From: Fodinibius salipaludis
GTDB taxonomy: Bacteria; Bacteroidota; Rhodothermia; Balneolales; Balneolaceae
Assembly: GCF_002287075.1 (NCBI RefSeq)
Contig: NZ_NSKE01000006.1
Coordinates: forward strand, 186,001 to 250,000
Reading direction: 5' to 3'
Length of the DNA stretch: 64,000 nt
Made by a program: the position numbers and the translations under genes. The notes beneath the pieces were generated by a model, which ran no database searches, was not told the origin of the DNA, and saw nothing but the letters and a program-made list of their open reading frames with translations. Below, in pieces: positions 9,133-17,368 of the stretch. The number at the start of each line of letters is the position of its first letter. Position 1 is the first letter of the stretch.

Positions 9133-10062
9133 TCACATTTTCCCCTCTTCTAATGCCTTTCGGATGAAGCCATTATGATCTTCCAACTTCTTTTCTGCTT
9201 TCTTTTTATTCAATCCTCCCAATGCCATAACCAATGCTGTTTTAACGTGTCCGTCCGCCGAATGCAGTAGTTTTTCCGTTTCTTTATAATCCAGATCGGT
9301 AAACATCATAATAATCCGCTTTGATCGCTCATGTAATTTCTGATTGGAAAGCTGTAAATCGACCATCACATTTTCATACACTTTGCCCCTCCGGATATTT
9401 GCACCTGTAGTAATCATATTCAGCACCATCTTTTGAGCGGTAGCACTTTTCATGCGGGTGCTTCCCATAATTACTTCGGGACCAACGGGCACGTCAATTA
9501 GCACATCCACATCGAGAGAAATCTGAGAACCCGGTACCGTCGTCACAAATATAGTGTGGCAACCTTCTTCGCGAGCAGCTTTTAGCGCACCATGCACATA
9601 CGGCGTACGTCCGCTGGCAGCCAATCCACAAACAATATCAGTTGATTTTACATTTATATCTACCAACGCCTTGCGACCATTTTCCTCGTAATCCTCGGCT
9701 CCTTCCTGGGCCTCAAAAACAGCTTCTTCACCGCCGGCAATCAATCCAATAACCTGCTCCGGATCTGATCCAAAAGTAGGTGGACATTCGGCGGCATCCA
9801 GTATTCCCAATCGTCCGCTGGTGCCGGCTCCTGCGTAGATCAAGCGTCCACCTTTATCAAAAGCTTGTTTTACCAGATCTATAGCCCGAGCAATTTGCGG
9901 TAACTTCTTTTCAACTTCATTCGCTACCTTCTTATCCTCGGCATTAATGAGGCGAGCTATTTCCAGCGAATCCGCAACATCTATTTTACCGGTATTGGGA
10001 TTCCGCTGCTCCGTATCCAACTTTTTTAACTGATCAAAAAGCTCTTGGTCTTCTTCTTTCAC
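9133..10062 (-). CDS. murQ: N-acetylmuramic acid 6-phosphate etherase
   Basis: Cleaves the D-lactyl ether of MurNAc-6-phosphate to GlcNAc-6-phosphate during recycling or scavenging of peptidoglycan sugars, in the cytoplasm. The 309-residue protein has the SIS-domain signature GAGTSGRLG (residues 78-86) followed by DAAECPPTFG with conserved Glu92, and a second family block PEVIMGSTRMKSATAQKM. Length and motifs are normal for MurQ. It lies about 100 bases downstream of the DUF4260 gene on the same strand, so it may be the last gene of that transcript or have its own promoter. Confidence 0.96.
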   Translation of the reverse strand: MKEEDQELFDQLKKLDTEQRNPNTGKIDVADSLEIARLINAEDKKVANEVEKKLPQIARAIDLVKQAFDKGGRLIYAGAGTSGRLGILDAAECPPTFGSDPEQVIGLIAGGEEAVFEAQEGAEDYEENGRKALVDINVKSTDIVCGLAASGRTPYVHGALKAAREEGCHTIFVTTVPGSQISLDVDVLIDVPVGPEVIMGSTRMKSATAQKMVLNMITTGANIRRGKVYENVMVDLQLSNQKLHERSKRIIMMFTDLDYKETEKLLHSADGHVKTALVMALGGLNKKKAEKKLEDHNGFIRKALEEGKM

Positions 10063-10159
10063 GCTGTAATTATTGTTTTAAAATGATTGCTAAACTATAA
10101 CCCGCTTAAGTTAAGTGGATTTGGGGATAACAGAAAAAGACTTTATCACCTGTATAAAT

Positions 10160-10516
10160 TTATGATCTACCTATTTTGCCAAGATGAGTATCTCGAAAAG
10201 AGTTGATATGCTTTAATCCATAACCAAAAAGGCGATCCATCGAGGAGTGAGCAAATAGTATAATCCCCGCTAATTCTGTAGCTGGGGATTCCATAACAAA
10301 ACCAACGATATAAACCAGCAGAGCCAGTCCTTTATGATGGGCAAGATTGTAAAAATATGCACCGATTTTGTTATTGATTGCATATCCAATCATACTTATA
10401 TCAGGTACTAATAACAAAGCAGGAAACCACCACCAAGCAAAATCAGTATTCCAAAATAAAAAACCGGCGAATAGAAACATCACCAGCTCTTCACTCTTAA
10501 CAAGTGATTTCATCAT
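10160..10516 (-). CDS. DUF4260 small membrane protein
   Basis: A 118-residue protein if started at the ATG at 10516. An in-frame upstream ATG at 10543 would add nine residues but lies inside the biotin carboxylase gene. The downstream ATG is preferred because it overlaps the carboxylase stop as ATGA and is preceded by a purine-rich AAGAAGAG. The protein is hydrophobic with three or four membrane helices and carries HHKGLAL and AHSSMDRLFGYGLK segments typical of DUF4260. The function of the family is unknown. Confidence 0.85.
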   Translation of the reverse strand: MMKSLVKSEELVMFLFAGFLFWNTDFAWWWFPALLLVPDISMIGYAINNKIGAYFYNLAHHKGLALLVYIVGFVMESPATELAGIILFAHSSMDRLFGYGLKHINSFRDTHLGKIGRS

Positions 10517-12024
10517 CTCTTCTTGCTGCGGTGTTTCCACCATTTTGAGTAAACCCCATTTGGGGAGTTGCTTTTAAGCTTCTGCTCCTCTTCCTGACCA
10601 CTGTCTTCCATTTTAAGCAGTGCGGCAGCCAGCGCTTTTACTTCGCTCTCATCAGTAATTGCAGCATCGATCTTTTCCCTGCTGAAATAATCCGGCACGA
10701 AGTGCGTATCGTAATCACCGGAAGTAAACGACTCGTGATTAAGCACATATTTACAAAACGGTATTGTTGTTCTACAGCCTGCAATCTCATATTCATCAAG
10801 AGCACGAAGCATTCGCTTGATAGCATGATCCCGATCGTTACCATACGTACACAGCTTAGATATCATGGGATCATAATTAATCGTGATCTTCTGCCCTTCT
10901 TCTACTCCGGAATCTACGCGTACTCCATTTCCTGATGGAATACGATGTTTGCTGAGTGTACCCGTACTCGGCAAAAAGTTATCACGCGGATCTTCAGCAT
11001 AAATTCGGCATTCAACAGCATGCCCATTCATTTGTATCTCATCTTGTGTCATAGGAAGCTCTTTCCCTTCGGCTACTAATATCTGCAGTGCTACCAGATC
11101 CAAGCCCGTAATTAATTCGGTTACCGGATGCTCTACCTGTAGACGCGTATTCATTTCAAGGAAATAGAAATTACGCTCGGCATCTACCAGAAACTCAATT
11201 GTCCCCGCTCCCACATAGTCCACAGCTTCGGCAGCAGCAATGGCGGCTTCGGCCATTTCTGATCGTAATTCGGGCGTTAAAATAGAGCACGGTGCTTCTT
11301 CAATCACTTTCTGATGGCGGCGCTGAATCGAACACTCCCGATCAAAAACATGAAACGTATTTCCATGTTCGTCAGCAATGATCTGAAACTCAACATGCCG
11401 GGGCTCAACCAAATACTTTTCAATATATACGCGATCGTCTCCAAAGGAATTACGTGCCTCCGACTTCGCAGCTTTAATACCAGATCGAAATTCATTCTTA
11501 TTATTCACAATACGCATTCCTTTACCCCCACCGCCGGCCGCAGCTTTCACTAACACGGGATACCCAATGTCATCAGCAATTTTCTCGGCTTCCTCAACAT
11601 CTTCGAGCTCTTTTTTTGTGCCGGGAGGAAAAGGAACATCCGCCTTACTCATAATTTCACGAGCTTCGGTTTTATCCCCCATCAAACGAATAGCCTTTGG
11701 CTTAGGACCAATAAAAATGATCCCTTCTTCTTGACATCGTCTGGAAAAATCAGCGTTCTCACTCAAAAATCCATAGCCGGGATGGATGGCATCGGCCCCG
11801 GTATCTTTCGCCACCTGGATTATTTTATCAATAACCAAGTAACTTTCGGATGAAGCAGCAGGACCAATATGTACCGATTCATCGGCTTGTAATACATGCG
11901 GTGCATCAGCATCAGGCGTCGAATAGACCGCTACCGTCTCTTTGCCTAACTCTTTACAGGTTCGAATTACACGTAAAGCAATTTCGCCGCGATTAGCGAC
12001 CAATATTTTGTTAATCTCTGCCAT
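10513..12024 (-). CDS. accC: Biotin carboxylase (acetyl-/propionyl-CoA carboxylase type)
   Basis: ATP-dependent carboxylation of biotin for fatty-acid or propionyl-CoA metabolism. The real start is the ATG at 12024 (MAEINKILVANRGEIALRVI), 8 bases after the upstream stop. A longer reading to 12096 only runs through the neighbouring gene. From there it has 503 residues: the biotin-carboxylase N-domain, an ATP-grasp domain with the Gly-rich loop AAGGGGKGMRI and catalytic FLEMNTRLQVEHPVTE, and a C-domain. A charged tail of about 50 residues extends past the usual 450. No biotin carrier or carboxyltransferase gene is adjacent. The gene is coupled by ATGA overlap to the DUF4260 gene. Confidence 0.94.
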   Translation of the reverse strand: MAEINKILVANRGEIALRVIRTCKELGKETVAVYSTPDADAPHVLQADESVHIGPAASSESYLVIDKIIQVAKDTGADAIHPGYGFLSENADFSRRCQEEGIIFIGPKPKAIRLMGDKTEAREIMSKADVPFPPGTKKELEDVEEAEKIADDIGYPVLVKAAAGGGGKGMRIVNNKNEFRSGIKAAKSEARNSFGDDRVYIEKYLVEPRHVEFQIIADEHGNTFHVFDRECSIQRRHQKVIEEAPCSILTPELRSEMAEAAIAAAEAVDYVGAGTIEFLVDAERNFYFLEMNTRLQVEHPVTELITGLDLVALQILVAEGKELPMTQDEIQMNGHAVECRIYAEDPRDNFLPSTGTLSKHRIPSGNGVRVDSGVEEGQKITINYDPMISKLCTYGNDRDHAIKRMLRALDEYEIAGCRTTIPFCKYVLNHESFTSGDYDTHFVPDYFSREKIDAAITDESEVKALAAALLKMEDSGQEEEQKLKSNSPNGVYSKWWKHRSKKR

Positions 12025-12032
12025 AATTATCT

Positions 12033-12743
12033 TTAAATGATGTGCGTTTTTAACATTTGTGGCCACAAATTCCATTCGTCTCCTCCATCGGACCAAACAT
12101 CGAGGTCGTGATCTAAAAACTTCATCCGCATCACGTTATCCATACGTACTGCATCGTTGATCCGTTTATCCCCCTCATAACTTACCAACCGAAAATCGAT
12201 ATCCTGAACTTTATCAAGAAGAGACTTTTTATTCAGATTGGGCACAAAGTCCATCGGATTACTGTAGTAAACATCGTCATCATAATAATCATCCATAAAG
12301 GGGCTAATATCATAAATGCCGCTTATCCCAATAGATTTCCCAAATACTTCTGGATATTTAAGTGCGGTAGTAATGGCATGGTATCCGCCAAAATCCACAC
12401 CGGCGATAATTATAAATTCTATGCTGTTTTGGTCCTTGATAAAAGGCACCACTTCCTCAACAATAAATGATTCATACTGCTGTTGGCGAATAATACGCTG
12501 TTCAGGAGATGCATCTTTATTTAACAGAGCTTCATTATCAATTGAGGATAATACGAACAGCTGATTAAATCCGTTTTTCAACTGATATGAGATGGAATCA
12601 GTCATTCCAAATTTTTCCCATTGTCTGCAAGTAGCCCCTCTTGTTGGAATCCCTATTACCGGAGTTCCTGAGTCTCCATAAACAGCCATCTCCATGTCCT
12701 TCCCCAGACTGGGACTCCTCCATTTCTCGATTTTAGCTTCCAT
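12033..12743 (-). CDS. Alpha/beta-hydrolase-fold esterase-like protein, probable loss of catalytic Ser
   Basis: This 236-residue protein resembles the COG4947 esterase group (GIPTRGATCRQWEKFGM near residue 31, GISGIYDISPFMDDYYDDDVYYSNP in the cap region). In that group the nucleophile elbow reads G-x-S-F-G-[AG]-Y-H. Here it is GVDFGGYH with Asp117 in place of Ser, and the C-terminal H-D-W usually bearing the catalytic His reads GDEW. It may therefore be non-hydrolytic or use another chemistry. It lies 8 bases upstream of accC on the same strand, so it is probably co-transcribed with it. The family comparison is from memory. Confidence 0.75.
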   Translation of the reverse strand: MEAKIEKWRSPSLGKDMEMAVYGDSGTPVIGIPTRGATCRQWEKFGMTDSISYQLKNGFNQLFVLSSIDNEALLNKDASPEQRIIRQQQYESFIVEEVVPFIKDQNSIEFIIIAGVDFGGYHAITTALKYPEVFGKSIGISGIYDISPFMDDYYDDDVYYSNPMDFVPNLNKKSLLDKVQDIDFRLVSYEGDKRINDAVRMDNVMRMKFLDHDLDVWSDGGDEWNLWPQMLKTHII

Positions 12744-12842
12744 TCGTCTCTATTTTGATTAGCTCGGCAATAAAATTCGAATGGAATATAACAGTTCCTA
12801 TTGATTAGTGTAAACGCAGATGCCCCTAATTTTTAAAACGAA

Positions 12843-13820
12843 TTAAGATTGAGCTATTTTCATCTGGTAATAAGCTTTGGGTAGAATAGAAAACTTTTCT
12901 GTGGCATTCAGATACGCTCGTTTATTGAATACATCATAGTTATTCTGCTCAATTTTATCGAGAATACGGGCGTAATTTTGACGTGCTAAATAAACGGGAA
13001 GCCGACTGTCACTGCTTAACAGGTCTATCCCCTTTTCTGATCGCTGATAATACCTGCGCGTTCGCTGAATCTGAAAGTCCAGCAAATCGATGACGTTTTC
13101 TGTCTGCTGATAATCAAACAATTCTTCTTCCGACACATTAAAACGATCCAGATCTTCTTGTGGCAAGTAGATCCTGTTTCGGCGAAGATCTTCTCCAACA
13201 TCCCGCAAAATATTCGTCAACTGCATCGCAATACCCAAGTCTACCGCATAGCCTAAAGCTTCTCGCGATTGATATCCAAAAACCTCACTGGTCATCAATC
13301 CCACAATAGATGCAACTTTGAACGAATAATCGTATAGTTCATCAAAGGTCTCATATCTATTCTTGAAAAGGTCCATACATACCCCTTCCATGAGCTCAAA
13401 AGGCATTTCTATCGGGATATGATGTCGACGAAGTACATCAGAAAATGCGACAAGAATATCATGGTCATGAGCTCTCCCTTCGTAAGTATCCTTCAGCTTT
13501 TGTTTCCAGAGCTCTAATTTTTGGCGAATATCTTCTTCACTTAATTCTTTTTTTTCCAACAGATCTTCAGCCTCATCCACTAAATCATCGATATACCGGC
13601 ACAAGCTGTAAATTGCAAAAATTCCCCGTTGCTTATGATTCGGTAAAAAGCGTGTCGCCATATAAAAGGTTTTGGCATGGTGACGCGTAATTGCCCGACA
13701 CTGACTATAAGCCTCCTTTAACCGTTTATCATCAAGCTCATCTATAACGGACTTGTGGAAAGAAGTCCGCTCATAGATTGGCTTAATTAAGGTGTACGGT
13801 ATGCTAAAAATATCTCTCAT
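12843..13820 (-). CDS. crtB: Phytoene/squalene synthase family protein
   Basis: Head-to-head condensation of two isoprenoid diphosphates (geranylgeranyl diphosphate in the phytoene case). The 325-residue all-helical protein carries the first Asp-rich motif DDLVD (78-82) in the YSLCRYIDDLVDEAED context. The second motif is near DVGEDLRRNRIYLPQEDL, with the YLPQEDL block more typical of phytoene than of squalene synthases. It is the likely first gene of the minus-strand group leading to accC and diverges from purC. No desaturase or cyclase is adjacent, so the exact product is inferred. Confidence 0.85.
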   Translation of the reverse strand: MRDIFSIPYTLIKPIYERTSFHKSVIDELDDKRLKEAYSQCRAITRHHAKTFYMATRFLPNHKQRGIFAIYSLCRYIDDLVDEAEDLLEKKELSEEDIRQKLELWKQKLKDTYEGRAHDHDILVAFSDVLRRHHIPIEMPFELMEGVCMDLFKNRYETFDELYDYSFKVASIVGLMTSEVFGYQSREALGYAVDLGIAMQLTNILRDVGEDLRRNRIYLPQEDLDRFNVSEEELFDYQQTENVIDLLDFQIQRTRRYYQRSEKGIDLLSSDSRLPVYLARQNYARILDKIEQNNYDVFNKRAYLNATEKFSILPKAYYQMKIAQS

Positions 13821-13991
13821 CTTTTGTGCAATAACATTTATCGATACACTACCTTAAATGTCAATTTAGGCCTAAATAGTTCCTGATTTTTTTATAGCAT
13901 AAAATTTAAAATGATCTAATAATTACATTTCTATTCTTCTCAAGTTTTTATGATTTTCTACTGATCTCTTTTATTAAAAATTATTATACCC

Positions 13992-14960
13992 GTGGATAAT
14001 ACTTCTCAAATCAATTCGAAAGCACTAAGAAACTGTATCACCAAAACTGATGTCCCCGACTATCCTGAACCCTATCGCGGCAAAGTGCGCGATGTGTACG
14101 AACTTGGGGATAAAAAGCTTGGCATCGTAGCCAGCGACCGTATTTCGGCCTTCGATCACATCATGAAACAAGCCATCCCCTACAAAGGACAAATTCTTAA
14201 CTCACTGGCCGCCTTCGCTTTTGACAAAGTGGATGAGTTAGTTGCCACTCATGTCATTGACGTACCACATCCCAATGTCACGATCGCAAAAAAATGTGAT
14301 CCTATTCCCATTGAAGTTGTGATTCGGGCATGCCTAACTGGACATGCTGCCCGCGTTTATAAATCGGGGAAACGAACGTTGTGCGGTGTTGTACTACCCG
14401 ACGGTATGGCAGAAAACCAAAAATTTGGGGAACCTATATTAACTCCTGCAACCAAAGCCGAAGAAGGTCACGACGAAGATATTTCAGAGAAAGAAATATT
14501 AGAACAAGGGATTGTTGATGAGAATATCTGGCAAGAAGTACGAGAAAAAGCTTTTAAGGTTTTTGAACGCGGTCAACAGATAGCCAATAAGCAGGGACTC
14601 ATTCTTGTGGATACCAAGTATGAATTTGGACTCTATAACGGGGAAGTTACCCTTATTGATGAAGTACATACTGCCGATTCCTCGCGGTACTTTTATCGGG
14701 ATGGATATGAGGAGCGACTTAAAAAAGGGGAGCCGCAAAAACAACTTTCCAAGGAGTTTCTAAGGGAATGGTTGATGGATCATGATTTCCAAGGCAAAAA
14801 GGGCGAAACACTTCCTGATCTTCCTGATGAGTTTCGTATCAAAGTATATAACCGCTATACCGAACTATATGAAAAGCTTACCGGCAAATCATTCAAGCCA
14901 ACTCCTATTGATATGGAAAAGTTTAATGGAGAACTAAAGAAAATCCTTGATCGGTATTGA
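13992..14960 (+). CDS. purC: Phosphoribosylaminoimidazole-succinocarboxamide synthase
   Basis: ATP-dependent ligation of Asp to CAIR in purine synthesis. The start is GTG at 13992. The 322-residue protein has the N-terminal GKVRDVYELGDKKLGIVASDRISAFD block and the central LTPATKAEEGHDEDIS block of the larger yeast-like SAICAR synthases. It diverges from crtB across about 170 AT-rich bases and is followed, after 156 bases, by the left end of an insertion sequence. No other pur genes are close. Confidence 0.96.
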   Translation: MDNTSQINSKALRNCITKTDVPDYPEPYRGKVRDVYELGDKKLGIVASDRISAFDHIMKQAIPYKGQILNSLAAFAFDKVDELVATHVIDVPHPNVTIAKKCDPIPIEVVIRACLTGHAARVYKSGKRTLCGVVLPDGMAENQKFGEPILTPATKAEEGHDEDISEKEILEQGIVDENIWQEVREKAFKVFERGQQIANKQGLILVDTKYEFGLYNGEVTLIDEVHTADSSRYFYRDGYEERLKKGEPQKQLSKEFLREWLMDHDFQGKKGETLPDLPDEFRIKVYNRYTELYEKLTGKSFKPTPIDMEKFNGELKKILDRY

Positions 14961-15112
14961 TAGCAGTTACCCTCTCGAATGGAATTGAAATAGTGCCGAT
15001 GAAACCAAAGAGTTCTTTTTTTTGTAAGTAAAATATAGATCTCTTTCGACGTTTGCTAACTATAGCTTTGGGTATAATCTGGGACAAGATAGAAACCCAA
15101 TACTGTTTTAAG

Positions 15113-15116
15113 CATC
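15113..15116. repeat. Left copy of IS target duplication (CATC)
   Basis: The four bases CATC directly left of the inverted repeat recur directly right of the other end at 16295-16298. This is a 4-base direct repeat of a size normal for IS3-family insertion. Confidence 0.75.
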
Positions 15117-15155
15117 TGTAAGCTTCCCCATTTTTCGGACCATTCTAAAGTAGAG
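15117..15155. repeat. IS terminal inverted repeat (orfB end)
   Basis: This end begins TGTAAGCTTCCC and closes with AAAGTAGAG. It matches the other terminus in inverted orientation with several mismatches and one gap in the middle. Confidence 0.85.
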
Positions 15156-15163
15156 AGTTTCGG

Positions 15164-15949
15164 TTAAGTTAACACTTCTATTGGTGTTTGGTACCCCAGC
15201 GATTTGTGGGGTCGGTTGTGGTTATAGTCGTATTTCCATTGGGCCACTTTCTGGCGTACTTCGCCCAGCGTTTTAAAAATGTAGGCGTTCAGCAGCTCCG
15301 TCCGAATACTGCCATTAAGTCGTTCGACATAGGCATTTTGCGTTGGTTTGCCAGGCTGGATAAAGGCCAGGGTTACGTTGTTATCTTTACACCAGTTATC
15401 TAATTTTTGGGAGATAAACTCCGGCCCGTTGTCTACCCGGATCATCTCGGGCAGCCCACGGGAGTCTTTAAGGTTTTCCAGCACGCGGATGACGCGCAAG
15501 GCTGGCAATGAGGTGTCGGTTTCGATCCAGAGCACCTGTCGGTTATAATCGTCGATTACGTTCAGCATGCGAAAGGTACGCCCGTTCCAGAGACTATCAT
15601 GCATAAAGTCTAGGCTCCATACTTGGTTGGGCTCCTCTGGTTGGAACAGCTGCTGTTTGGCCCGTGCCGGCAATCGCTTCTTAGCTCGGCGCCGAATATT
15701 GAGCCGAAGAGCTGTATAAACCCGATATACCCGCTTGTGGTTCCAGCGGTGGCCCATCGCCCGCAGGCGGTAGTAACACTGCCAGAAGCCAATGGCCGGA
15801 TGCTTCTCGGTTAACCCAAGCAGGGCGTCGATGATCGGCTGATCATTCTTCGGCTTTCGCTTATAGCTATAGGTGCTGCGGGGAATTCCAACGGCTTTGC
15901 AGCTCTGACGTATGCTTACCTTGTGACGCTGACGCATATAGGTAACCAT
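15164..15949 (-). CDS. IS3-family transposase OrfB (DDE integrase domain)
   Basis: A 261-residue frame encoding the catalytic part of the transposase: an HTH_21-like N-terminal segment and an rve integrase core with the acidic triad visible in VWSLDFMHD, MIRVDNGPEF and NAYVERLNGS. It ends with HNRPHKSLGYQTP, a normal C-terminus for the family. The frame is -1 relative to orfA. The first Met is probably not the natural start, because the active protein should be the OrfAB fusion made by frameshifting at 15976-15982. Confidence 0.95.
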   Translation of the reverse strand: MVTYMRQRHKVSIRQSCKAVGIPRSTYSYKRKPKNDQPIIDALLGLTEKHPAIGFWQCYYRLRAMGHRWNHKRVYRVYTALRLNIRRRAKKRLPARAKQQLFQPEEPNQVWSLDFMHDSLWNGRTFRMLNVIDDYNRQVLWIETDTSLPALRVIRVLENLKDSRGLPEMIRVDNGPEFISQKLDNWCKDNNVTLAFIQPGKPTQNAYVERLNGSIRTELLNAYIFKTLGEVRQKVAQWKYDYNHNRPHKSLGYQTPIEVLT

Positions 15950-15969
15950 TTCCCGCCTAACGACAGAGC

Positions 15970-16236
15970 TTACAGCTTTTTTTCTACGGCATCTTTCAGG
16001 GCAGTATGCACCAGACTTAGGTCGGCATACATACGCTTCAGACGAGCGTTTTCGGTCTCCAGTTCTTTAATTCGAGCCAACTCACTTACGCTAAGACCGC
16101 CGTATTTGGCTTTCCAGTTATAAAAGGTGGCGCTACTGATCCCATGCTCCCGGCAAATGGCTCCCACTTTTAGCCCTTGTTCTTGTTTGTTGAGGATCGA
16201 GATGATTTGGGATTCGCTAAAACGTGATTTTTTCAT
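15970..16236 (-). CDS. IS3-family transposase OrfA (helix-turn-helix)
   Basis: This 88-residue DNA-binding protein starts MKKSRFSESQIISIL and has an HTH around residues 20-45 (VGAICREHGISSATFYNWKAKYGG), followed by a leucine-zipper-like helix ending ARLKRMYADLSLVHTALKD. At its end, codons GAA AAA AAG contain the heptamer A AAA AAG (15976-15982). Slipping back one base there opens the orfB frame (next residues AVSSVVRREM), as in other IS3 elements. Confidence 0.95.
   Translation of the reverse strand: MKKSRFSESQIISILNKQEQGLKVGAICREHGISSATFYNWKAKYGGLSVSELARIKELETENARLKRMYADLSLVHTALKDAVEKKL
15976..15982 (-). promoter_or_regulatory. Programmed -1 frameshift site A AAA AAG
   Basis: The minus strand reads A AAA AAG in the orfA phase, three codons before its stop counting the stop. 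Frame arithmetic shows orfB is in the -1 frame and open from this point. This is the standard signal for producing the OrfAB transposase. Confidence 0.85.
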
Positions 16237-16256
16237 GATAGAAAGTAGTGAATTTT

Positions 16257-16294
16257 CTCTACTTTCAAACGGTCAACTTTCAGGGAAGCTTACA
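16257..16294. repeat. IS terminal inverted repeat (orfA end)
   Basis: Reverse complement begins TGTAAGCTTCCC and ends AAAGTAGAG. It is partner to the repeat at 15117-15155. Confidence 0.85.
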
Positions 16295-16298
16295 CATC
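16295..16298. repeat. Right copy of IS target duplication (CATC)
   Basis: This direct repeat of the CATC at 15113-15116 is adjacent to the right inverted repeat. Confidence 0.75.
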
Positions 16299-16331
16299 AC
16301 CTAAGAAACAATATTAATTGTTAGGATAACC

Positions 16332-16358
16332 AAAAATGGTCTGCAGCAAAGCTGCAGA
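16332..16358 (-). terminator. Terminator-like hairpin after the sigma-factor pair
   Basis: TCTGCAGC and GCTGCAGA form an 8-base perfect stem with a 3-base loop (16340-16358). On the minus strand it is followed, after CCA, by five T residues. It lies about 45 bases after the stop of the small gene ending at 16402, so it would end that transcript. Confidence 0.55.
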
Positions 16359-16401
16359 TCGAGATGGTATTCCAAAAATACCGCTAAAATGTTCTTCCGA
16401 G

Positions 16402-16614
16402 TTACGCGGTTATTGAGGGTATAGTAATTTTATCCGCAAAACGAGCCAAGGCTTTTTTTCCTTTCATTGCCTTCTGGACAAATTGTCTCTCATCTTTATT
16501 TTGAACAAGATAGTCCTCAAAAGACTGTTGCTCTGCCTTATTTAAGTTACCATCCAGATAATCGGTTAAAAAATCAGTGAGTACGGCGTCATTATCAAAT
16601 GCTGTGGGTTTCAT
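16402..16614 (-). CDS. Small protein, putative anti-sigma factor
   Basis: A 70-residue acidic helical protein with DFLTDYLDGNLNKAEQQSFEDYLVQNKDERQFVQ, which resembles the short helical segment that starts many ECF anti-sigma factors (a DYLDGxLxxxExxxFExxL pattern). It has no zinc-finger HxxxCxxC and no membrane helix. It begins 61 bases after the stop of the ECF sigma gene and is followed by a terminator-like hairpin, so the two form a small operon. The anti-sigma role is inferred from context and this pattern. It might also be a truncated remnant of a longer anti-sigma factor. Confidence 0.6.
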   Translation of the reverse strand: MKPTAFDNDAVLTDFLTDYLDGNLNKAEQQSFEDYLVQNKDERQFVQKAMKGKKALARFADKITIPSITA

Positions 16615-16675
16615 AGTAAAAGGGTAATAGATTATTGTACAAGTTTAATACCTTATCTATTACCCTCTTACTGTA

Positions 16676-17302
16676 TTATGCAGAAATTGTTTCCGGATAG
16701 ACGTAATTTTCTAATAATTCTTGCAATTGTGCCCTTCCGCGGTTAATACGAGACTTTACCGTACCCATGGGTAGATCTGCAATTTCGGAGATCTCTTCAT
16801 ACGATAACTGCTGAATATCCCGAAGGATAACAACTTCTTTAAAGTCATCACTGAGTTCTTCTAACGCCTTTTCAAGCTGATCCATACACATTTTTTCGTG
16901 CAGCGAATCATCCGGTAAAATATTAGTATCCTCCAATTTCATGGGGCGATCTTCTGAGTCATCCGGATCCTTGTGGATTGTCACCTTGGTCATACGCTTT
17001 TTCTTTTTATACAAGCTTTTAGCCAAGTTTATAGCAATCGTGTACATCCAGGTAGAAAATTTTGCAATCCGCTCATACGAATGACGGCTGCGAAATACGC
17101 GAAAAAAAGTCTCCTGCACTAAATCTTCACAATCCTGATGGTCATGAGTATAGCGATATAAGAAATTATGAAGACGATCCTGGTATCGGTCTACTAAAAT
17201 ATTGAATGCCTGTTCATACCCGGATTGAAACTTTTCCATTAAATCCTCGTCCGACATCTTGCGAAATTCGGCTCTTGAAACAGCTTGCATAATAAACCCC
17301 AA
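16676..17302 (-). CDS. ECF-type RNA polymerase sigma factor
   Basis: This 208-residue sigma-70-family protein has region 2 at about residues 25-95 (ILVDRYQDRLHNFLYRYTHDHQDCEDLVQETFFRVFRS) and region 4 at about 145-200 (LSYEEISEIADLPMGTVKSRINRGRAQL). It is a typical RpoE-like ECF factor. The first ATG at 17302 or the one at 17290 could be the start. It is followed by a 70-residue candidate anti-sigma gene and preceded by holA on the same strand. The regulon is not predictable from this window. Confidence 0.93.
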   Translation of the reverse strand: MGFIMQAVSRAEFRKMSDEDLMEKFQSGYEQAFNILVDRYQDRLHNFLYRYTHDHQDCEDLVQETFFRVFRSRHSYERIAKFSTWMYTIAINLAKSLYKKKKRMTKVTIHKDPDDSEDRPMKLEDTNILPDDSLHEKMCMDQLEKALEELSDDFKEVVILRDIQQLSYEEISEIADLPMGTVKSRINRGRAQLQELLENYVYPETISA

Positions 17303-17368
17303 ATTTTGTTGCAGTTAATAATTGCGGGGATCATCAGTGTTCCGCTAAGCGGAATAATAAATAAAGTA

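Larger units (their letters stand above)
15117..16294 (-). mobile_element. Complete IS3-family insertion sequence
   Basis: The element is 1178 bases long, bounded by imperfect terminal inverted repeats of about 38 bases that both begin TGTAAGCTTCCC and end AAAGTAGAG (15117-15155 and 16257-16294). It is flanked by a 4-base CATC duplication. It carries two overlapping-frame genes, orfA and orfB, read from right to left, with a slippery A AAA AAG at the end of orfA. Both frames are intact, so it may still be active. Its base composition is visibly richer in G+C than the flanking DNA. It sits between purC and the small sigma-linked gene and breaks no coding sequence. Confidence 0.95.

Noticed and set aside
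12025-12096. A 24-residue N-terminal extension of the biotin carboxylase
   Set aside because: It overlaps the esterase-like gene and lacks homology; MAEINKILVANRGE at 12024 is the family start.
17341-17355. TTCCGC-TAA-GCGGAA hairpin after holA as a terminator
   Set aside because: Stem of only six bases with no T tract on either strand; kept out of the annotation.
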